Position numbers and translations under genes: made by a program. A DNA stretch of 64,000 nt from the NCBI GenBank assembly GCA_003282835.1, contig QBYL01000002.1, positions 84,864 through 148,863 on the forward strand, in the 5' to 3' direction. Positions 27,803 to 37,932 of this stretch are shown one piece after another (positions within the stretch are counted from its first letter, which is position 1; the number at the start of each line of letters is the position of its first letter). The DNA comes from Pelagibacteraceae bacterium AG-325-J13 (lineage in GTDB: Bacteria > Pseudomonadota > Alphaproteobacteria > Pelagibacterales > Pelagibacteraceae). The notes beneath the pieces were generated by a model. It made no database searches. It was not told the origin of the DNA and was given only the letters and a program-made list of their open reading frames with translations.

Positions 27803-28695
27803 TTTTTTGGAAGTAAGTTTTTAGATTTACTTGCATTAATCATAGATTTTTGTAATTTTTCAAATGCCTTAGTTTCAATTTGTCTTATTCTTTCTCGGCT
27901 AATTTTATATTTTTTACTTAACTCTTCTAGTGTTTTTGGATTTTCAGACAATCTTCTAAAACTGATAATTTCTTTTTCTCTGTCATTTAGTATTTTCATC
28001 GCATCTTTGAGCAACTCTTTTTTATCTTCATATTCTTGTTTTTGTGAAACTAACAATTCTTGATCTAAACTATCATCCACTAACCAGTCTTGCCATTCAT
28101 CGGTTTCACCACTTTTAATTGGATCGTTTAAAGATTTTTCTTGACCCATCATTCTTCTATTCATGTTGATTACCTCATCAGAGTCAACGTCTAATCTTTT
28201 TGAAATCTCACTTACATGCTCATCTTTCAGATCACCTTCTTGTCCAGGAGCTATTTGATTTTTTATTTTTTTTAAATTAAAAAAAAGTTTTTTTTGAGCA
28301 GTAGTTGTACCCATTTTTACTAAACTCCAAGATCTCAAAACGTACTCTTGAATTGAAGCTTTTATCCACCACATTGCATAAGTTGCTAATCTAAATCCTT
28401 TATTAGGATCAAATTTTTTTACTGCTTGCATTAAACCTATGTTTCCTTCAGATATTAATTCATTTACTGGCAATCCATAACCACGATATCCCATTGCTAT
28501 TTTGGCCACTAGTCTTAAATGGCTTGTTACTAATTTATGTGCAGATTGTAAATTTCCATTTTCCCGCCAATTCTTAGCCAGCATGTATTCCTCTTCAGCA
28601 TCAAGCATCGGAAACTTTTTAATTTGAGTTAAATAAAGCGAAAGCCCTCCTATTGAAGGAGTAGGTAAATTACTCATGGTTTTATCATCATTCAT
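27799..28695 (-). CDS. rpoH: RNA polymerase sigma-32 factor
   Basis: This is a group 3 sigma factor for the heat-shock response. Region 2 includes [21 protein letters not shown] and [20 protein letters not shown]. The RpoH box appears as [10 protein letters not shown], which separates sigma-32 from sigma-70. Region 4 has [14 protein letters not shown] and the helix-turn-helix [19 protein letters not shown]. The 298-residue length is normal. FtsH, which degrades sigma-32 in several bacteria, is encoded nearby. It is transcribed toward purA, with stops sharing TTAA at 27799-27802. Confidence 0.95.
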   Translation of the reverse strand: MNDDKTMSNLPTPSIGGLSLYLTQIKKFPMLDAEEEYMLAKNWRENGNLQSAHKLVTSHLRLVAKIAMGYRGYGLPVNELISEGNIGLMQAVKKFDPNKGFRLATYAMWWIKASIQEYVLRSWSLVKMGTTTAQKKLFFNLKKIKNQIAPGQEGDLKDEHVSEISKRLDVDSDEVINMNRRMMGQEKSLNDPIKSGETDEWQDWLVDDSLDQELLVSQKQEYEDKKELLKDAMKILNDREKEIISFRRLSENPKTLEELSKKYKISRERIRQIETKAFEKLQKSMINASKSKNLLPKN

Positions 28696-28727
28696 GTATC
28701 TGTGATTTATATATTAAATTTGATTTT

Positions 28728-29708
28728 TCAACTACTAAGTTTTTTCAATAAATCTAACAATTTTTTAAAATCAGGAGGCAAATCAGACTTAAAATTAACA
28801 AATTTGTTTTTTGTAGGGTGAATAAACCCTAAACTACTAGCATGTAAAGCTTGACCTTTTAAATTTGAAAATTTTTTATAAAATTTTTCGTTAATTTTTT
28901 TAAATACTGTATTTTTTTTTCCATATTGTTTATCACCTAGCAATGAAGAGCTTTTATACTTCATATGAACCCTTATTTGATGAGTTCTTCCAGTTTCTAA
29001 ATTACATTTTATTAAACTTATTTTTGGAACATCTTTGATATCAAAAACTTTTAATGTTTCATAATTGGTAACGGCTTTTTTTCCACTAAAGTCACTAACT
29101 GCCATTAGCTGTCTATTTTTTTTATTCCTAGAAATAAATGTTTCTATTTTACCACTTAACGGCCTTATAACTCCCCAAATTAAACATAAATAATTTCTTT
29201 TTATAGAATGGTCGCTAAATTGTTTTCCAAGTTTTGAGTGAGATAAATTATTTTTGGCTACAACCAAAAGACCACTAGTATCTTTATCAATTCTATGAAC
29301 AATACCTGGCCTCATTTCTCCATTTATACTGGATAATTTATTCTTATATTTATGAAATAATGCATTAGCTAAAGTATCTTTTTTATTTCCAGCACCTGGA
29401 TGAACTACCATGCCTTTAGGTTTGTTAATAATTAGAATATCATTATCTTCATATCTAATATCTAATTTAATTTTACTAGGTTTCAGTTTTTCTTCCACAA
29501 CTGAGGAAAATTTTATCTCTATTTCATCGTATAATTTCACTTTTTTAGAAGGTGAATTAATAGTTGCCTTATTAATTTTTACATTATTCAAATTAATAAA
29601 CTTTTTAATGTTGGACCGAGTTAAATTTTCTATTTTTTTTGATAAAAAAACATCAAGTCTTGTAGAATCATCGTCTTGTGAAACAAAAAATTTTATTGTG
29701 TTATTCAT
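28728..29708 (-). CDS. rluD: 23S rRNA pseudouridine synthase, RluD family
   Basis: The 326-residue protein has an N-terminal S4 RNA-binding domain (TRLDVFLSKKIENLTRSNIK) followed by the RluA/RluD catalytic domain. The catalytic aspartate lies in GIVHRIDKDTSGLLVVAK, and RTHQIRVHMKY is the later family signature. RluD modifies 23S helix 69 in E. coli; RluC or RluA-type specificity cannot be excluded from sequence alone. It lies 32 bp upstream of rpoH in the same direction. Confidence 0.92.
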   Translation of the reverse strand: MNNTIKFFVSQDDDSTRLDVFLSKKIENLTRSNIKKFINLNNVKINKATINSPSKKVKLYDEIEIKFSSVVEEKLKPSKIKLDIRYEDNDILIINKPKGMVVHPGAGNKKDTLANALFHKYKNKLSSINGEMRPGIVHRIDKDTSGLLVVAKNNLSHSKLGKQFSDHSIKRNYLCLIWGVIRPLSGKIETFISRNKKNRQLMAVSDFSGKKAVTNYETLKVFDIKDVPKISLIKCNLETGRTHQIRVHMKYKSSSLLGDKQYGKKNTVFKKINEKFYKKFSNLKGQALHASSLGFIHPTKNKFVNFKSDLPPDFKKLLDLLKKLSS

Positions 29709-29731
29709 TAATTAATTTACATTAGCACCAT

Positions 29732-29808
29732 GCGTTCGTAGCTCAACTGGATAGAGCGCCTGACTTCGGATCAGGAGGTTGAGGGTTCAAATCCTTCCGG
29801 GCGCACCA
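29732..29808 (+). tRNA. tRNA-Arg (anticodon TCG)
   Basis: A 77-nt tRNA with encoded CCA is present. Acceptor GCGTTCG pairs with CGGGCGC (two G-T pairs), the D arm is GCTC...GAGC, the anticodon arm CCTGA-CTTCGGA-TCAGG holds anticodon TCG at 29766-29768, and the T arm is GAGGG-TTCAAAT-CCTTC. It should read CGA and, by wobble, other CGN codons. The 3' end lies 4 bp from the stop of a convergent glycosyltransferase gene. The unit that follows on the minus strand looks accessory, so this tRNA could be an insertion landmark. Confidence 0.96.
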
Positions 29809-29812
29809 TTGA

Positions 29813-30619
29813 TTAAATTATCCATTTTTTTAATTTTTCTTTATTATCAATAATATATTTTGGAAATGAATTATCAATATCTACCTTTTTTAGTTTGAAA
29901 CCTCTTTCAAGAACATCCTTGCCGGTTTCAATTTTAGATCTAATGTTATCTTCTTTTGTAATTGAGCTTTTATTAAATTCACCATGAGCAAAAGATTGAA
30001 TTTTTGTTGAAATATTTTCTGGTGATTGTAGATAGGCAAAATGCCAGCCACCATTTTGTATAATTTGTATGTTCTTTAACTTATCTATTCTCCAGAAAGG
30101 GTATTTCTTAAATTTAAGATCCCGTATCCATTGTGGTGACTTAAAGTTTTTTTTTAAACAAATTTTAGATCCATGCCAGTTATTTTCCTCTAAATTACAA
30201 AAATTTAGTTTATACATAAACATTTTTTGTGAGAAGACAGCATAATTTTTTTTGTTGAACTCATTAAGTTTGTTTAGGTCTGGAATTTCATCCACATCAG
30301 ATAATATTATTAAGTCATCATCTCTAGCATCTTTAATTCCTTTCATGAGAGAGTTTCTTTGATGCTTTTCTACTAAAGATTCCCCACCTACGTGTGGTTT
30401 CTTAATATTTTCAGGAGTATCATCGACAATTATATAACTAATCTTATCTTTAAATTTCTTAAAATTATTTATATTAAAATTTAGTTTTTTTGGCTTACCT
30501 TGATGGTTAACAGTTGACTCTACAATAACAAATTTATTTACGAACTCACTAAGAATATTGAATCTTAAATCAACTATATGATCTTCATTAAAGTACTGAA
30601 AACAGTCATAAATCAACAT
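29813..30619 (-). CDS. Family GT17 glycosyltransferase
   Basis: The 268-residue protein matches the bacterial branch of GT17 (named after beta-1,4-mannosyl-glycoprotein GlcNAc-transferase). It opens IYDCFQYFNEDHIVDLRFNI, has FVIVESTVNHQGKPK, a metal-binding ILSDVDEIPD near residue 105, and GGWHFAYLQSPENISTKI near 190, all characteristic of the family. It probably transfers a sugar to a surface or extracellular glycan. It is 2 bp downstream of the oxygenase gene, and an ABC-2 exporter precedes both, so the set may make and export a modified glycan (inference). Confidence 0.85.
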   Translation of the reverse strand: MLIYDCFQYFNEDHIVDLRFNILSEFVNKFVIVESTVNHQGKPKKLNFNINNFKKFKDKISYIIVDDTPENIKKPHVGGESLVEKHQRNSLMKGIKDARDDDLIILSDVDEIPDLNKLNEFNKKNYAVFSQKMFMYKLNFCNLEENNWHGSKICLKKNFKSPQWIRDLKFKKYPFWRIDKLKNIQIIQNGGWHFAYLQSPENISTKIQSFAHGEFNKSSITKEDNIRSKIETGKDVLERGFKLKKVDIDNSFPKYIIDNKEKLKKWII

Positions 30620-30621
30620 AT

Positions 30622-31329
30622 CTATCTTTTTGTGAATGTAGCTATTCCGATTTTTTTTCCCTCAATTATGGATGAAGAACAATGTAAGTGAGTTCTATCA
30701 AAAATTAACATCGAACCTACTTCCCACTCATAAATAAGTTCAACCTCCAAACCTTTCAAATTTTCAATATTTTCATGCTTTAAATATTTTTCGTGTATTG
30801 CTTTATCAAACGGTCTATCGCCATACATTTTTAGGTGTTCAGATGACCTCTTATTCTGACCATAATTTAAATTTTTTCTTTTTAATTCTTCAGGGTCTTG
30901 CGTAAAGTTTGTAGAACCGTCATAAAATCTATTCTTAAAAATAACGGTGCTGCCTACGGGTGTTAGAGGAATTAAGCTTTGCTTGTATATTAAATTTTGA
31001 GCTTCGAAACCTGCATCAACATGCAGACCTATTGGGGCATAACTTTCCTGAATCAAGCCAAATATATCTTTATCATTTTCATCTTGTAAATTGTCCATTT
31101 TAAATTCACCAATTTCATTTTTTAACTTTTCAACAAATAATTTTTCTAATTTATCACTATATCCTTGTAGCCATCTTTTTTTTATAACATTCTGTTTTTT
31201 ATTATGAACTGTCGTAGGGAGATCTTTATAAAGTTTTAAAAATTCTTCTATTTCCCCTGCATTAAATAAATTTTTAATTACTTTAGGGGGTGACTCAAAT
31301 TTTTTAATTTCCTCAATTTTTTTTTGCAT
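30622..31329 (-). CDS. Putative Fe(II)/2-oxoglutarate-type oxygenase
   Basis: This 235-residue protein has no close named family that I recognise, but a double-stranded beta-helix oxygenase pattern is visible: GLHVDAG near residue 98 gives an H-x-D pair, and the distal LIFDRTHLHCSSSI supplies a histidine, followed by KKIGIATFTKR with a candidate 2-oxoglutarate-binding arginine. There is no signal peptide. It is sandwiched between the GT17 gene (2 bp) and the ABC permease (4 bp), indicating one transcript. The substrate may be the glycan or lipid handled by its neighbours. The fold call is inferred from motif spacing only. Confidence 0.6.
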   Translation of the reverse strand: MQKKIEEIKKFESPPKVIKNLFNAGEIEEFLKLYKDLPTTVHNKKQNVIKKRWLQGYSDKLEKLFVEKLKNEIGEFKMDNLQDENDKDIFGLIQESYAPIGLHVDAGFEAQNLIYKQSLIPLTPVGSTVIFKNRFYDGSTNFTQDPEELKRKNLNYGQNKRSSEHLKMYGDRPFDKAIHEKYLKHENIENLKGLEVELIYEWEVGSMLIFDRTHLHCSSSIIEGKKIGIATFTKR

Positions 31330-31333
31330 AATT

Positions 31334-32125
31334 TTATTCTCCCATATTAATTAAGGTGCCATTTTTTTTGGCTCCAAAATAAGACATATAAAATACAATT
31401 ACTCCAATCGCAAAGTATATTAGAGATATACATATTGACTTCACTATTTCATACATATTGACGCTATTAGTTAATAATATATTTCTCATTTCTTCAAAAA
31501 TATGGACTAGAGGTAATGCTTTGGCGATTATTTGAAGTGTTTCAGGCAAGATTGTAATTGGGTAGTAAATACAGCCAAGTGGCGCTAAAAAGAAAAGACT
31601 CGCCCAAGCTATATTTTCAAACGATGGTCCAAATCTTAATAAACCTGATGTTACTAATAATCCTAAGGTGACACCAAAAATGTATAAGCTTATCATTAAA
31701 AAAAACAAAGGTATTCCAAGTTCAAATATAGAAACACCAAAAAGAGGAATAGCAAGAATTGATGCTGGTATAAGACCGATCAATGTTCTAAAAATTGCAG
31801 TTACAGTTAATGATGTAATTATTTCACTGATTTTAATTGGAGCAATAAATAAATTCGTGAAGTTTCGGCTCCAAATTTCTTCAAGAAACATAATATTATA
31901 ACTGATACTCGCTCTAAATAAAAAATCGTATAGAATTGCAGCAGTCAAAATAACTCCTACAGTATTACTATAATAATCAGAATTTAATGTAAAAAATTTT
32001 GAGATAAATCCCCACAAAAATATTTGAACTGTAGGCCAATAAATCAAGTCAATAATTCTTGGCAATGAACTAGAAATTAAGTAAATATGTCGAAGACTTA
32101 ATGCATAAATTCGACTAAATCTCAT
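31334..32125 (-). CDS. ABC-2 type exporter permease
   Basis: The 263-residue membrane protein has about six hydrophobic segments and belongs to the ABC-2 permease group (drug, capsule or lipid exporters). Recognisable elements are IFLWGFISKFF near the first helix, the conserved middle EEIWSRNFTNLFIAPIK coupling region, and FFLAPLGCIYYPITILPETL before the last helices. A longer frame starts with TTG at 32140, but AAGGAG followed by 5 bases and ATG at 32125 marks the real start, giving an 11-bp overlap with the ATPase gene. It pairs with the ATPase to form an exporter. Confidence 0.85.
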   Translation of the reverse strand: MRFSRIYALSLRHIYLISSSLPRIIDLIYWPTVQIFLWGFISKFFTLNSDYYSNTVGVILTAAILYDFLFRASISYNIMFLEEIWSRNFTNLFIAPIKISEIITSLTVTAIFRTLIGLIPASILAIPLFGVSIFELGIPLFFLMISLYIFGVTLGLLVTSGLLRFGPSFENIAWASLFFLAPLGCIYYPITILPETLQIIAKALPLVHIFEEMRNILLTNSVNMYEIVKSICISLIYFAIGVIVFYMSYFGAKKNGTLINMGE

Positions 32126-32846
32126 CTTCACTCCTTGCAAGTTTTAAAAAAGTTTCTTCTAAATTTTTTCTTCCATGTTTTTTGATCATTTCTTGGCAAG
32201 TACCTTCATCAATAATCTTACCTCTTTTCATCATAATTATGCTATCGCATAGCCGCTCAACTTCTGACATGTTATGTGAAGCTAGCAGTATCGTAACTTT
32301 TTTTCTTTTTTTATAGCTTTCAATATAACCTCTAACATAATCCCCAGTATCAGGATCTAAACTCGCAGTTGGTTCATCTAAAAATAAAATTTCAGGATCA
32401 TTTATAAGTGATTTGGCTAATGTAACTCTATTTTTTTGTCCAGAAGATAGTTCTCCAGTTTTTTTATTTAAAAAAATGTCAATATTTAAATCTTTCGACA
32501 ATTCATTAATTTTATTTTCTAAATGTTCAACACCATATAATCTTCCATAAACTTCTAAATTTTGTTTCACAGTTAGTTTTTTTGGTAACTCAACGTATGG
32601 AGATGCAAAATTCATTCTGTTTAGAATACTAACTCTATCAATTTGTTCTAAATTTTTATTATTTATAATAATCTCTCCTTCTGATGGCGTTATTAAACCA
32701 AGCAACATACCTATAGAAGTAGTTTTACCACAACCATTAGCTCCAAGCAGTCCAACTGTTTTATTTTCCTCTATAGTAAAATTTATCTTATTTACAGCAA
32801 TATTATCTTTAAATCTTTTACTTAAATTCTTAACTTGTATGTTCAT
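32115..32846 (-). CDS. ABC exporter ATP-binding protein
   Basis: This 243-residue ATPase has Walker A LLGANGCGKTTS near residue 34, the Q loop NFASPYVELP (diverged from the usual Q), signature LSSGQKNRVTLAK, Walker B EILFLDEPTASLDP and switch LLASHNMSEVE. It belongs to the ABC-2 (CcmA/NodI-like) branch. It lies directly after sua5 (no gap) and overlaps the permease gene. Cargo is not evident; the oxygenase and glycosyltransferase downstream suggest a glycan or glycolipid. Confidence 0.92.
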   Translation of the reverse strand: MNIQVKNLSKRFKDNIAVNKINFTIEENKTVGLLGANGCGKTTSIGMLLGLITPSEGEIIINNKNLEQIDRVSILNRMNFASPYVELPKKLTVKQNLEVYGRLYGVEHLENKINELSKDLNIDIFLNKKTGELSSGQKNRVTLAKSLINDPEILFLDEPTASLDPDTGDYVRGYIESYKKRKKVTILLASHNMSEVERLCDSIIMMKRGKIIDEGTCQEMIKKHGRKNLEETFLKLARSEDEI

Positions 32847-33800
32847 TTAATTTGAAGCTCTTTTTAATCTATCGTTAATAGCTATACCAATACCTTTATT
32901 TGGAATTTTAACAACATAAATTTTTTTGTATCTATCTTTTTTAATTTTTCTAAATATTTCGTATAATTTAGAAGCAGCTTCTTTTAAATTTGATGTCCTG
33001 CTTAAATTATAAAAATTTTTTTTATTTTTATATTTTTTGCCAAAAGTAATTAGAGCACAATTTTTTTTGCAATTTTTTTGATTAATTATCACGGGAATGC
33101 CCGGAGAGTAGTGTTTGCTCAATAAACCTGGAGATTTAGATGTTCTATTATTATTAATTATGTTAAGTTTAATTTTTAATACTTGGTTTATATTTTCAGG
33201 AGTAATCAATCCAGGTCTAAGAATTTTAGGATGACCAGTGAGATCAATTACAGTTGACTCTATACCTAAATTCGCTTTTCCACCATCAATTATCATCTTA
33301 ATTTTTTTCTGGAATTCGTCAGCTACATTTTTTGCGCTCACCGGGCTCACTCTAGAAGATTTATTAGCACTCGGCATTGCTAATGGAAATTCAATGTTTT
33401 TAAGTAAAGAATTCATAACTCGGTGATTCGGAAATCTAATCGCAACTGAGTTTAAGTTTGCTGTTGCAGAAAATTTTACTTTACTTTTTTTTTTTCTTTT
33501 TAAGATAAAAGTTATCGGTCCGGGGCAAAATTTTTTATATAATTTATAAAAATTCTTATTCATTATTACATCTTGCTCTGCTCGTTTGTAATTAAAATAG
33601 TGTATGATTAAAGGATTTCTTTTTGGTCTATTTTTGAATTTATAGATCTTATTAATGGACTCACTCATATAAGCGTTTCCAGCCAAACCATAAACAGTTT
33701 CTGTTGGCAAACCTACTACATTTCCCTTCTTTAAGTTTACAATAATTTTGTGTAGTATTTTTTTATTGAAATTAAATATATTTGAATAGCTATTTTTCAT
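32847..33800 (-). CDS. Threonylcarbamoyl-AMP synthase (Sua5/YwlC)
   Basis: The enzyme makes threonylcarbamoyl-AMP for the t6A37 modification of ANN-reading tRNAs. The YrdC domain spans about residues 20-205 with GNVVGLPTETVYGLAGNA, KNRPKRNPLIIH, PGPITFILKRK and PSANKSSRVSPVSA. A C-terminal Sua5 domain follows with LLSKHYSPGIP and the ending KGIGIAINDRLKRAS. The 317 residues match the two-domain Sua5 form. It starts 21 bp from the divergent xseB and is followed without gap by the exporter genes. Confidence 0.94.
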   Translation of the reverse strand: MKNSYSNIFNFNKKILHKIIVNLKKGNVVGLPTETVYGLAGNAYMSESINKIYKFKNRPKRNPLIIHYFNYKRAEQDVIMNKNFYKLYKKFCPGPITFILKRKKKSKVKFSATANLNSVAIRFPNHRVMNSLLKNIEFPLAMPSANKSSRVSPVSAKNVADEFQKKIKMIIDGGKANLGIESTVIDLTGHPKILRPGLITPENINQVLKIKLNIINNNRTSKSPGLLSKHYSPGIPVIINQKNCKKNCALITFGKKYKNKKNFYNLSRTSNLKEAASKLYEIFRKIKKDRYKKIYVVKIPNKGIGIAINDRLKRASN

Positions 33801-33821
33801 AATGTAATTATTATAAATCTA

Positions 33822-34031
33822 ATGAAGAATGAAAATATTCCAGCTGATATTAAAAGTAAATCATTAAAAGAGACTAGAGACGAAATAGATCAGATTTTAA
33901 ATAAACTTGAAAAGAAAGACGTGAATTTAGCCGATTCAGCGATTGATTATAAAAGGTTGATACAGCTAAATAAACATGTAGATAATTTATTTAGATTAAA
34001 AGTAAAAGAGATTTCATCAAAAAATAAATGA
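33822..34031 (+). CDS. xseB: Exodeoxyribonuclease VII small subunit
   Basis: The 69-residue protein has the XseB helical hairpin: SLKETRDEIDQILNKLEKKD, then VNLADSAIDYKRLIQLNKHV, which matches the family's E-x-x-L-x-x-L-E-x-x-V...L-x-x-S-x-x-x-Y-x-x-G. It is the small subunit of the nuclease that degrades single-stranded DNA. It overlaps ispA by 4 bp, giving the widespread xseB-ispA-dxs arrangement. Confidence 0.9.
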   Translation: MKNENIPADIKSKSLKETRDEIDQILNKLEKKDVNLADSAIDYKRLIQLNKHVDNLFRLKVKEISSKNK

Positions 34032-34903
34032 TTGAAAAAAAATTAATTAATAATGGAAAAAAAGTAGATAAGTTTTTGCTTTCTTATATTAAAAAACAGG
34101 AGAAATCTTTATTAATTAACCCTATGAAGTATGGAGTAATATCTGGTGGAAAAAAAATACGCTCAACCATAATAATTGATACAGGAAAAATATTTAATAT
34201 TAGTCAAAAAAGATTAATCAATATTTGTGCTAGTGTGGAATGTATTCACTCTTACTCTTTGATACATGATGATTTACCATGTATGGATGATGATAAATTT
34301 AGAAGAGGTAAACCTTCAACCCATATGAAATTTGGGGAAGCTTCTGCGGTGTTAGCAGGCAATTCGTTACTTACACTTGCTTTTGAAATAATTTCAAACA
34401 AAAATTATCAAATTAATTCAAAAATAAAAAATGAAATTATTAGATCTTTAGCCTTTTGTTCTGGTCATACTGGTATAGCAGGTGGCCAAGAACTTGACCT
34501 CAAATTTGAAGGAAAGAAAAAAACTCTGAATAACATTTTAATTATGCAAAAGAAAAAAACAGGAAAATTATTTGGTTTTTGTTTGTATGCAGTTGGTGCA
34601 ATAGCAAACAAAAATGAGAAAGAAAAAAAAAATTTAATCATTTTGGGAGAACAAATTGGTCTTTTATTTCAAATTGCTGATGATTTTTTAGATTTTAAAG
34701 GGTCGACAAAACAGTTGGGAAAATTGACTAGAAAAGATAGCAAAAAAGGAAAATCTACTTTAATTGACTTGCTGGGATATAAAAAAGCTTATAATTATGC
34801 AAATATATTAAAGAAAAAAATATTGCTTAAGTTAAAGAAACATGGAAAAAAAGCGAAGGATTTATCAGAAACTATAGAATTTATACTTGAGAGAAATTTT
34901 TAA
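34028..34903 (+). CDS. ispA: Short-chain polyprenyl diphosphate synthase (farnesyl-PP synthase type)
   Basis: IspA condenses IPP with DMAPP and GPP to make FPP, or GGPP in some bacteria. The first aspartate-rich motif is in [18 protein letters not shown] with the two-residue insertion between the aspartates (DDxxxxD) typical of bacterial FPP synthases; the second is QIADDFLDF. The 291-residue length fits. It overlaps xseB by 4 bp and dxs by one base. It would feed quinones, undecaprenyl phosphate and retinal for the proteorhodopsin at 56505. Confidence 0.93.
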   Translation: MIEKKLINNGKKVDKFLLSYIKKQEKSLLINPMKYGVISGGKKIRSTIIIDTGKIFNISQKRLINICASVECIHSYSLIHDDLPCMDDDKFRRGKPSTHMKFGEASAVLAGNSLLTLAFEIISNKNYQINSKIKNEIIRSLAFCSGHTGIAGGQELDLKFEGKKKTLNNILIMQKKKTGKLFGFCLYAVGAIANKNEKEKKNLIILGEQIGLLFQIADDFLDFKGSTKQLGKLTRKDSKKGKSTLIDLLGYKKAYNYANILKKKILLKLKKHGKKAKDLSETIEFILERNF

Positions 34904-36819
34904 TGACTAAATTAATCAGACAGATAAACTTTCCATCAGATCTTAGAAAATTAAAAAAAAGTCAATTACTTCAAGTCTCAAATGAATTAAGAGAAGAATT
35001 GATTGATGTAGTATCAGAAACTGGCGGTCATCTTGGAGCAGGATTAGGTGTAGTAGAGTTGACCGTTGCTCTACATTATGTTTTTGACACCCCAAAAGAT
35101 AAACTAGTGTGGGATGTGAGTCATCAATGTTATCCGCATAAGATAATTACTGGAAGGAAAGATAGAATAAAAACACTAAGAAAAGGCGGTGGGCTTTCAG
35201 GTTTCACTAAAAGGACTGAGAGCGAATATGATCCTTTTGGTGCCGCACATAGTTCAACTTCTATTTCGTCAACTCTGGGAATGGCTGTGGCAAAAAAATT
35301 ATCAAATAACAACAATAATGTTATCGCAGTTATTGGTGATGGAGCAATGAGCGCTGGAATGGCTTACGAGGCAATGAATAATGCTGGTGCCCTTAAATCT
35401 AAACTTATAGTGGTTTTAAACGATAATGATATGTCAATTGCAAAACCTGTAGGAGCAATGAGCAAATATTTAGCAAAACTTTTATCAGGAAAATTATACT
35501 TTAGTTTTAGAGAAACAGTAAAAATGATAATTTCAGCTTTTTCAAAAAGATTTAGCCAAAAGGCAGGTAAAGCAGAAGATTTACTAAGAGGAATAGTATC
35601 AGGCGGTACTTTATTTAGTGAACTTGGTTTTTATTATATTGGTCCATTAGATGGTCATGATGTAGATAGTTTAGTACAAATATTCGAAAATGTTAAAAAT
35701 TCAAATCATCAAGGACCAATTTTAATTCATGTGAGAACCCAAAAAGGAAAAGGTTATAAACCAGCAGAAGACTCTGGTGATAAATATCATGGTGTATCTA
35801 AATTTAATGTAGTCACAGGAGAACAAACTAAGTCAAAATCACATGTTCCTTCATATACTAAAGTATTTGCTGAAACATTGATTAAACATGCTGAACAAGA
35901 CACTAAAATTATTGGAATTACAGGAGCTATGCCATCAGGAACTGGATTAAACCTTTTTGAAAAAAAGTTTCCAGACAGAACTTTTGATGTCGGAATAGCT
36001 GAACAACATGCTGTAACTTTTGCAGCAGGTTTAGCAACAGAAGGATATAAACCATATGCAGCAATTTACTCAACTTTCCTTCAAAGAGCTTACGATCAAG
36101 TTGTTCACGATGTTGCAATACAATCTTTACCAGTTAGATTTGCTATTGATAGAGCAGGTTTAGTTGGAGCAGACGGACCAACTCATGCTGGCTCATTTGA
36201 TATTACATATCTATCTACTTTACCCAATTTTGTTGTTATGGCTGCAAGTGATGAAGCAGAATTAGTTAAAATGATAAATACCTCAGTTAATATCAACGAT
36301 CGACCTTCAGCTTTCAGATACCCGAGAGGAAATGGAACTGGAATTTCACTACCATCAATTGATAAAACTTTAGAAATTGGCAAAGGCAGGATCATTCAAG
36401 AAGGAAAGAAAGTTGCATTAATAAATTTTGGAACAAGATTAGAAGAGTGTAAGAAAGCTGCAGAAATTTTATTTAATAAGGGTGAAAAAATTACTATTAT
36501 AGATGCAAGGTTTGCTAAACCTCTGGACGAAAAATTGTTAATGGAAGCGGCAAACAATCATGAGGTTTTGATTACTATTGAAGAGGGATCTATAGGGGGA
36601 TTTGGATCACATGTAATGCAATTTTTGTCTGACAGAGGAGTATTCGATAAAGGATTGAAATTTAGATCAATGATATTGCCCGATATATTTATTGACCAAG
36701 ATACTCCTGAAAAAATGTATGAGATAGCCGGATTAGATAGTTCATCAATCGCCAATAAAATACAAGAGACATTAAATTCAAATATTGTTTTAGCTAAAAA
36801 TAAAAGTAATATTTCTTAA
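34903..36819 (+). CDS. dxs: 1-deoxy-D-xylulose-5-phosphate synthase
   Basis: Dxs makes DXP from pyruvate and glyceraldehyde-3-phosphate, the first step of the MEP isoprenoid route and a precursor for thiamine and pyridoxal. The 638-residue TPP enzyme shows [25 protein letters not shown], the TPP motif [18 protein letters not shown] with NDND, and the C-terminal domain with [17 protein letters not shown] and [15 protein letters not shown]. All are intact. The stop shares TTAA with the convergent aroC stop. It is the third gene of xseB-ispA-dxs. Confidence 0.97.
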   Translation: MTKLIRQINFPSDLRKLKKSQLLQVSNELREELIDVVSETGGHLGAGLGVVELTVALHYVFDTPKDKLVWDVSHQCYPHKIITGRKDRIKTLRKGGGLSGFTKRTESEYDPFGAAHSSTSISSTLGMAVAKKLSNNNNNVIAVIGDGAMSAGMAYEAMNNAGALKSKLIVVLNDNDMSIAKPVGAMSKYLAKLLSGKLYFSFRETVKMIISAFSKRFSQKAGKAEDLLRGIVSGGTLFSELGFYYIGPLDGHDVDSLVQIFENVKNSNHQGPILIHVRTQKGKGYKPAEDSGDKYHGVSKFNVVTGEQTKSKSHVPSYTKVFAETLIKHAEQDTKIIGITGAMPSGTGLNLFEKKFPDRTFDVGIAEQHAVTFAAGLATEGYKPYAAIYSTFLQRAYDQVVHDVAIQSLPVRFAIDRAGLVGADGPTHAGSFDITYLSTLPNFVVMAASDEAELVKMINTSVNINDRPSAFRYPRGNGTGISLPSIDKTLEIGKGRIIQEGKKVALINFGTRLEECKKAAEILFNKGEKITIIDARFAKPLDEKLLMEAANNHEVLITIEEGSIGGFGSHVMQFLSDRGVFDKGLKFRSMILPDIFIDQDTPEKMYEIAGLDSSSIANKIQETLNSNIVLAKNKSNIS

Positions 36820-37898
36820 CTACACTGAGCTCGATGCATTAATAAGTGATCAAGTAAAACACAACTGATCATTGCTTCACCAATAGGAACTGCTCTAATA
36901 CCTACACACGGATCATGTCTTCCTTTAACTGAAATTTTTGTATTCTTACCTTTTTTATCGATTGTTTCTCTTGTGTTTAAAATGGATGAAGTTGGTTTGA
37001 CTGCAAAAGACGCAACAATATCTTGACCCGAGGAAATACCTCCTAAGATTCCACCAGCATGATTGGACTTAAATTTGATTTTACCAGATGCTTTTCTAAT
37101 TTCGTCAGAATTTTCTTCACCACTTAAAAAAGCTGCATTCATTCCTGATCCAATATTCACTCCCTTTACAGCATTGATGCTCATTAGTGCAGCGGAAATA
37201 TCTGTATCTAATTTTGAATAAATGGGAGCACCTAAACCAACAGGTATTCCTGATGCCCTTAATTCAATTACCGCTCCACAAGAAGAACCTGCTTTTCTGA
37301 CAGCTAAAAGATATTTTTCCCACAACTTTACAGATTTTTTGTCAGGGCAAAAAAAGGGATTTTTTCTTATTTCAGAGTTGTTCCAATTCTGTTTATCGCA
37401 AGACATTAAACCTAATTGTGTTACAGCTCCGATAACATTGAATTTTTTTCCTAAAATTTTCCTTAATACAATTTTTGCGACTGCACCTGCTGCAACTCTG
37501 CAAGCAGTTTCTCTGGCAGATTGTCTGCCTCCACCTCTGAAGTCTCTAATTCCATATTTTTTAAAATAAGTGAAGTCTGCATGTCCAGGTCTAAATTTAT
37601 CTTTTATAGACTCGTAATCTCTTGATTTTTTATCTTCGTTATAGATTATTATAGATATTGGAGTACCAGTCGTTTTACCTTCGAAAACACCAGATAATAT
37701 AATTACCTTATCTGACTCTTTGCGCTGAGTTGTGAATTTTGACTGACCTGGTCTTCTTCTATCCATATCTTGTTGAATATCTTTCTCAGAAATCATAATA
37801 TTTGGAGGACATCCATCAATTACACAGCCAATTGCAGGGCCATGAGATTCCCCCCAAGTGGTGAATCTAAATATTTTTCCAAAAGTATTAAAAGACAT
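36816..37898 (-). CDS. aroC: Chorismate synthase
   Basis: AroC converts EPSP to chorismate with reduced FMN. The 360-residue protein has [20 protein letters not shown] at the N terminus, the [15 protein letters not shown] and [20 protein letters not shown] blocks, and a C-terminal [17 protein letters not shown]. These are all diagnostic. It is divergent from pdxH across 34 bp and convergent with dxs. Confidence 0.97.
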   Translation of the reverse strand: MSFNTFGKIFRFTTWGESHGPAIGCVIDGCPPNIMISEKDIQQDMDRRRPGQSKFTTQRKESDKVIILSGVFEGKTTGTPISIIIYNEDKKSRDYESIKDKFRPGHADFTYFKKYGIRDFRGGGRQSARETACRVAAGAVAKIVLRKILGKKFNVIGAVTQLGLMSCDKQNWNNSEIRKNPFFCPDKKSVKLWEKYLLAVRKAGSSCGAVIELRASGIPVGLGAPIYSKLDTDISAALMSINAVKGVNIGSGMNAAFLSGEENSDEIRKASGKIKFKSNHAGGILGGISSGQDIVASFAVKPTSSILNTRETIDKKGKNTKISVKGRHDPCVGIRAVPIGEAMISCVLLDHLLMHRAQCS

Positions 37899-37932
37899 AG
37901 TTATTTAATGTATAAATTATTTTACAGAATAT

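Noticed and set aside
29732..33800. Integrated element with attachment repeats at tRNA-Arg
   Set aside because: No integrase and no repeat of the tRNA 3' end was seen downstream, so only an accessory-looking block is reported.
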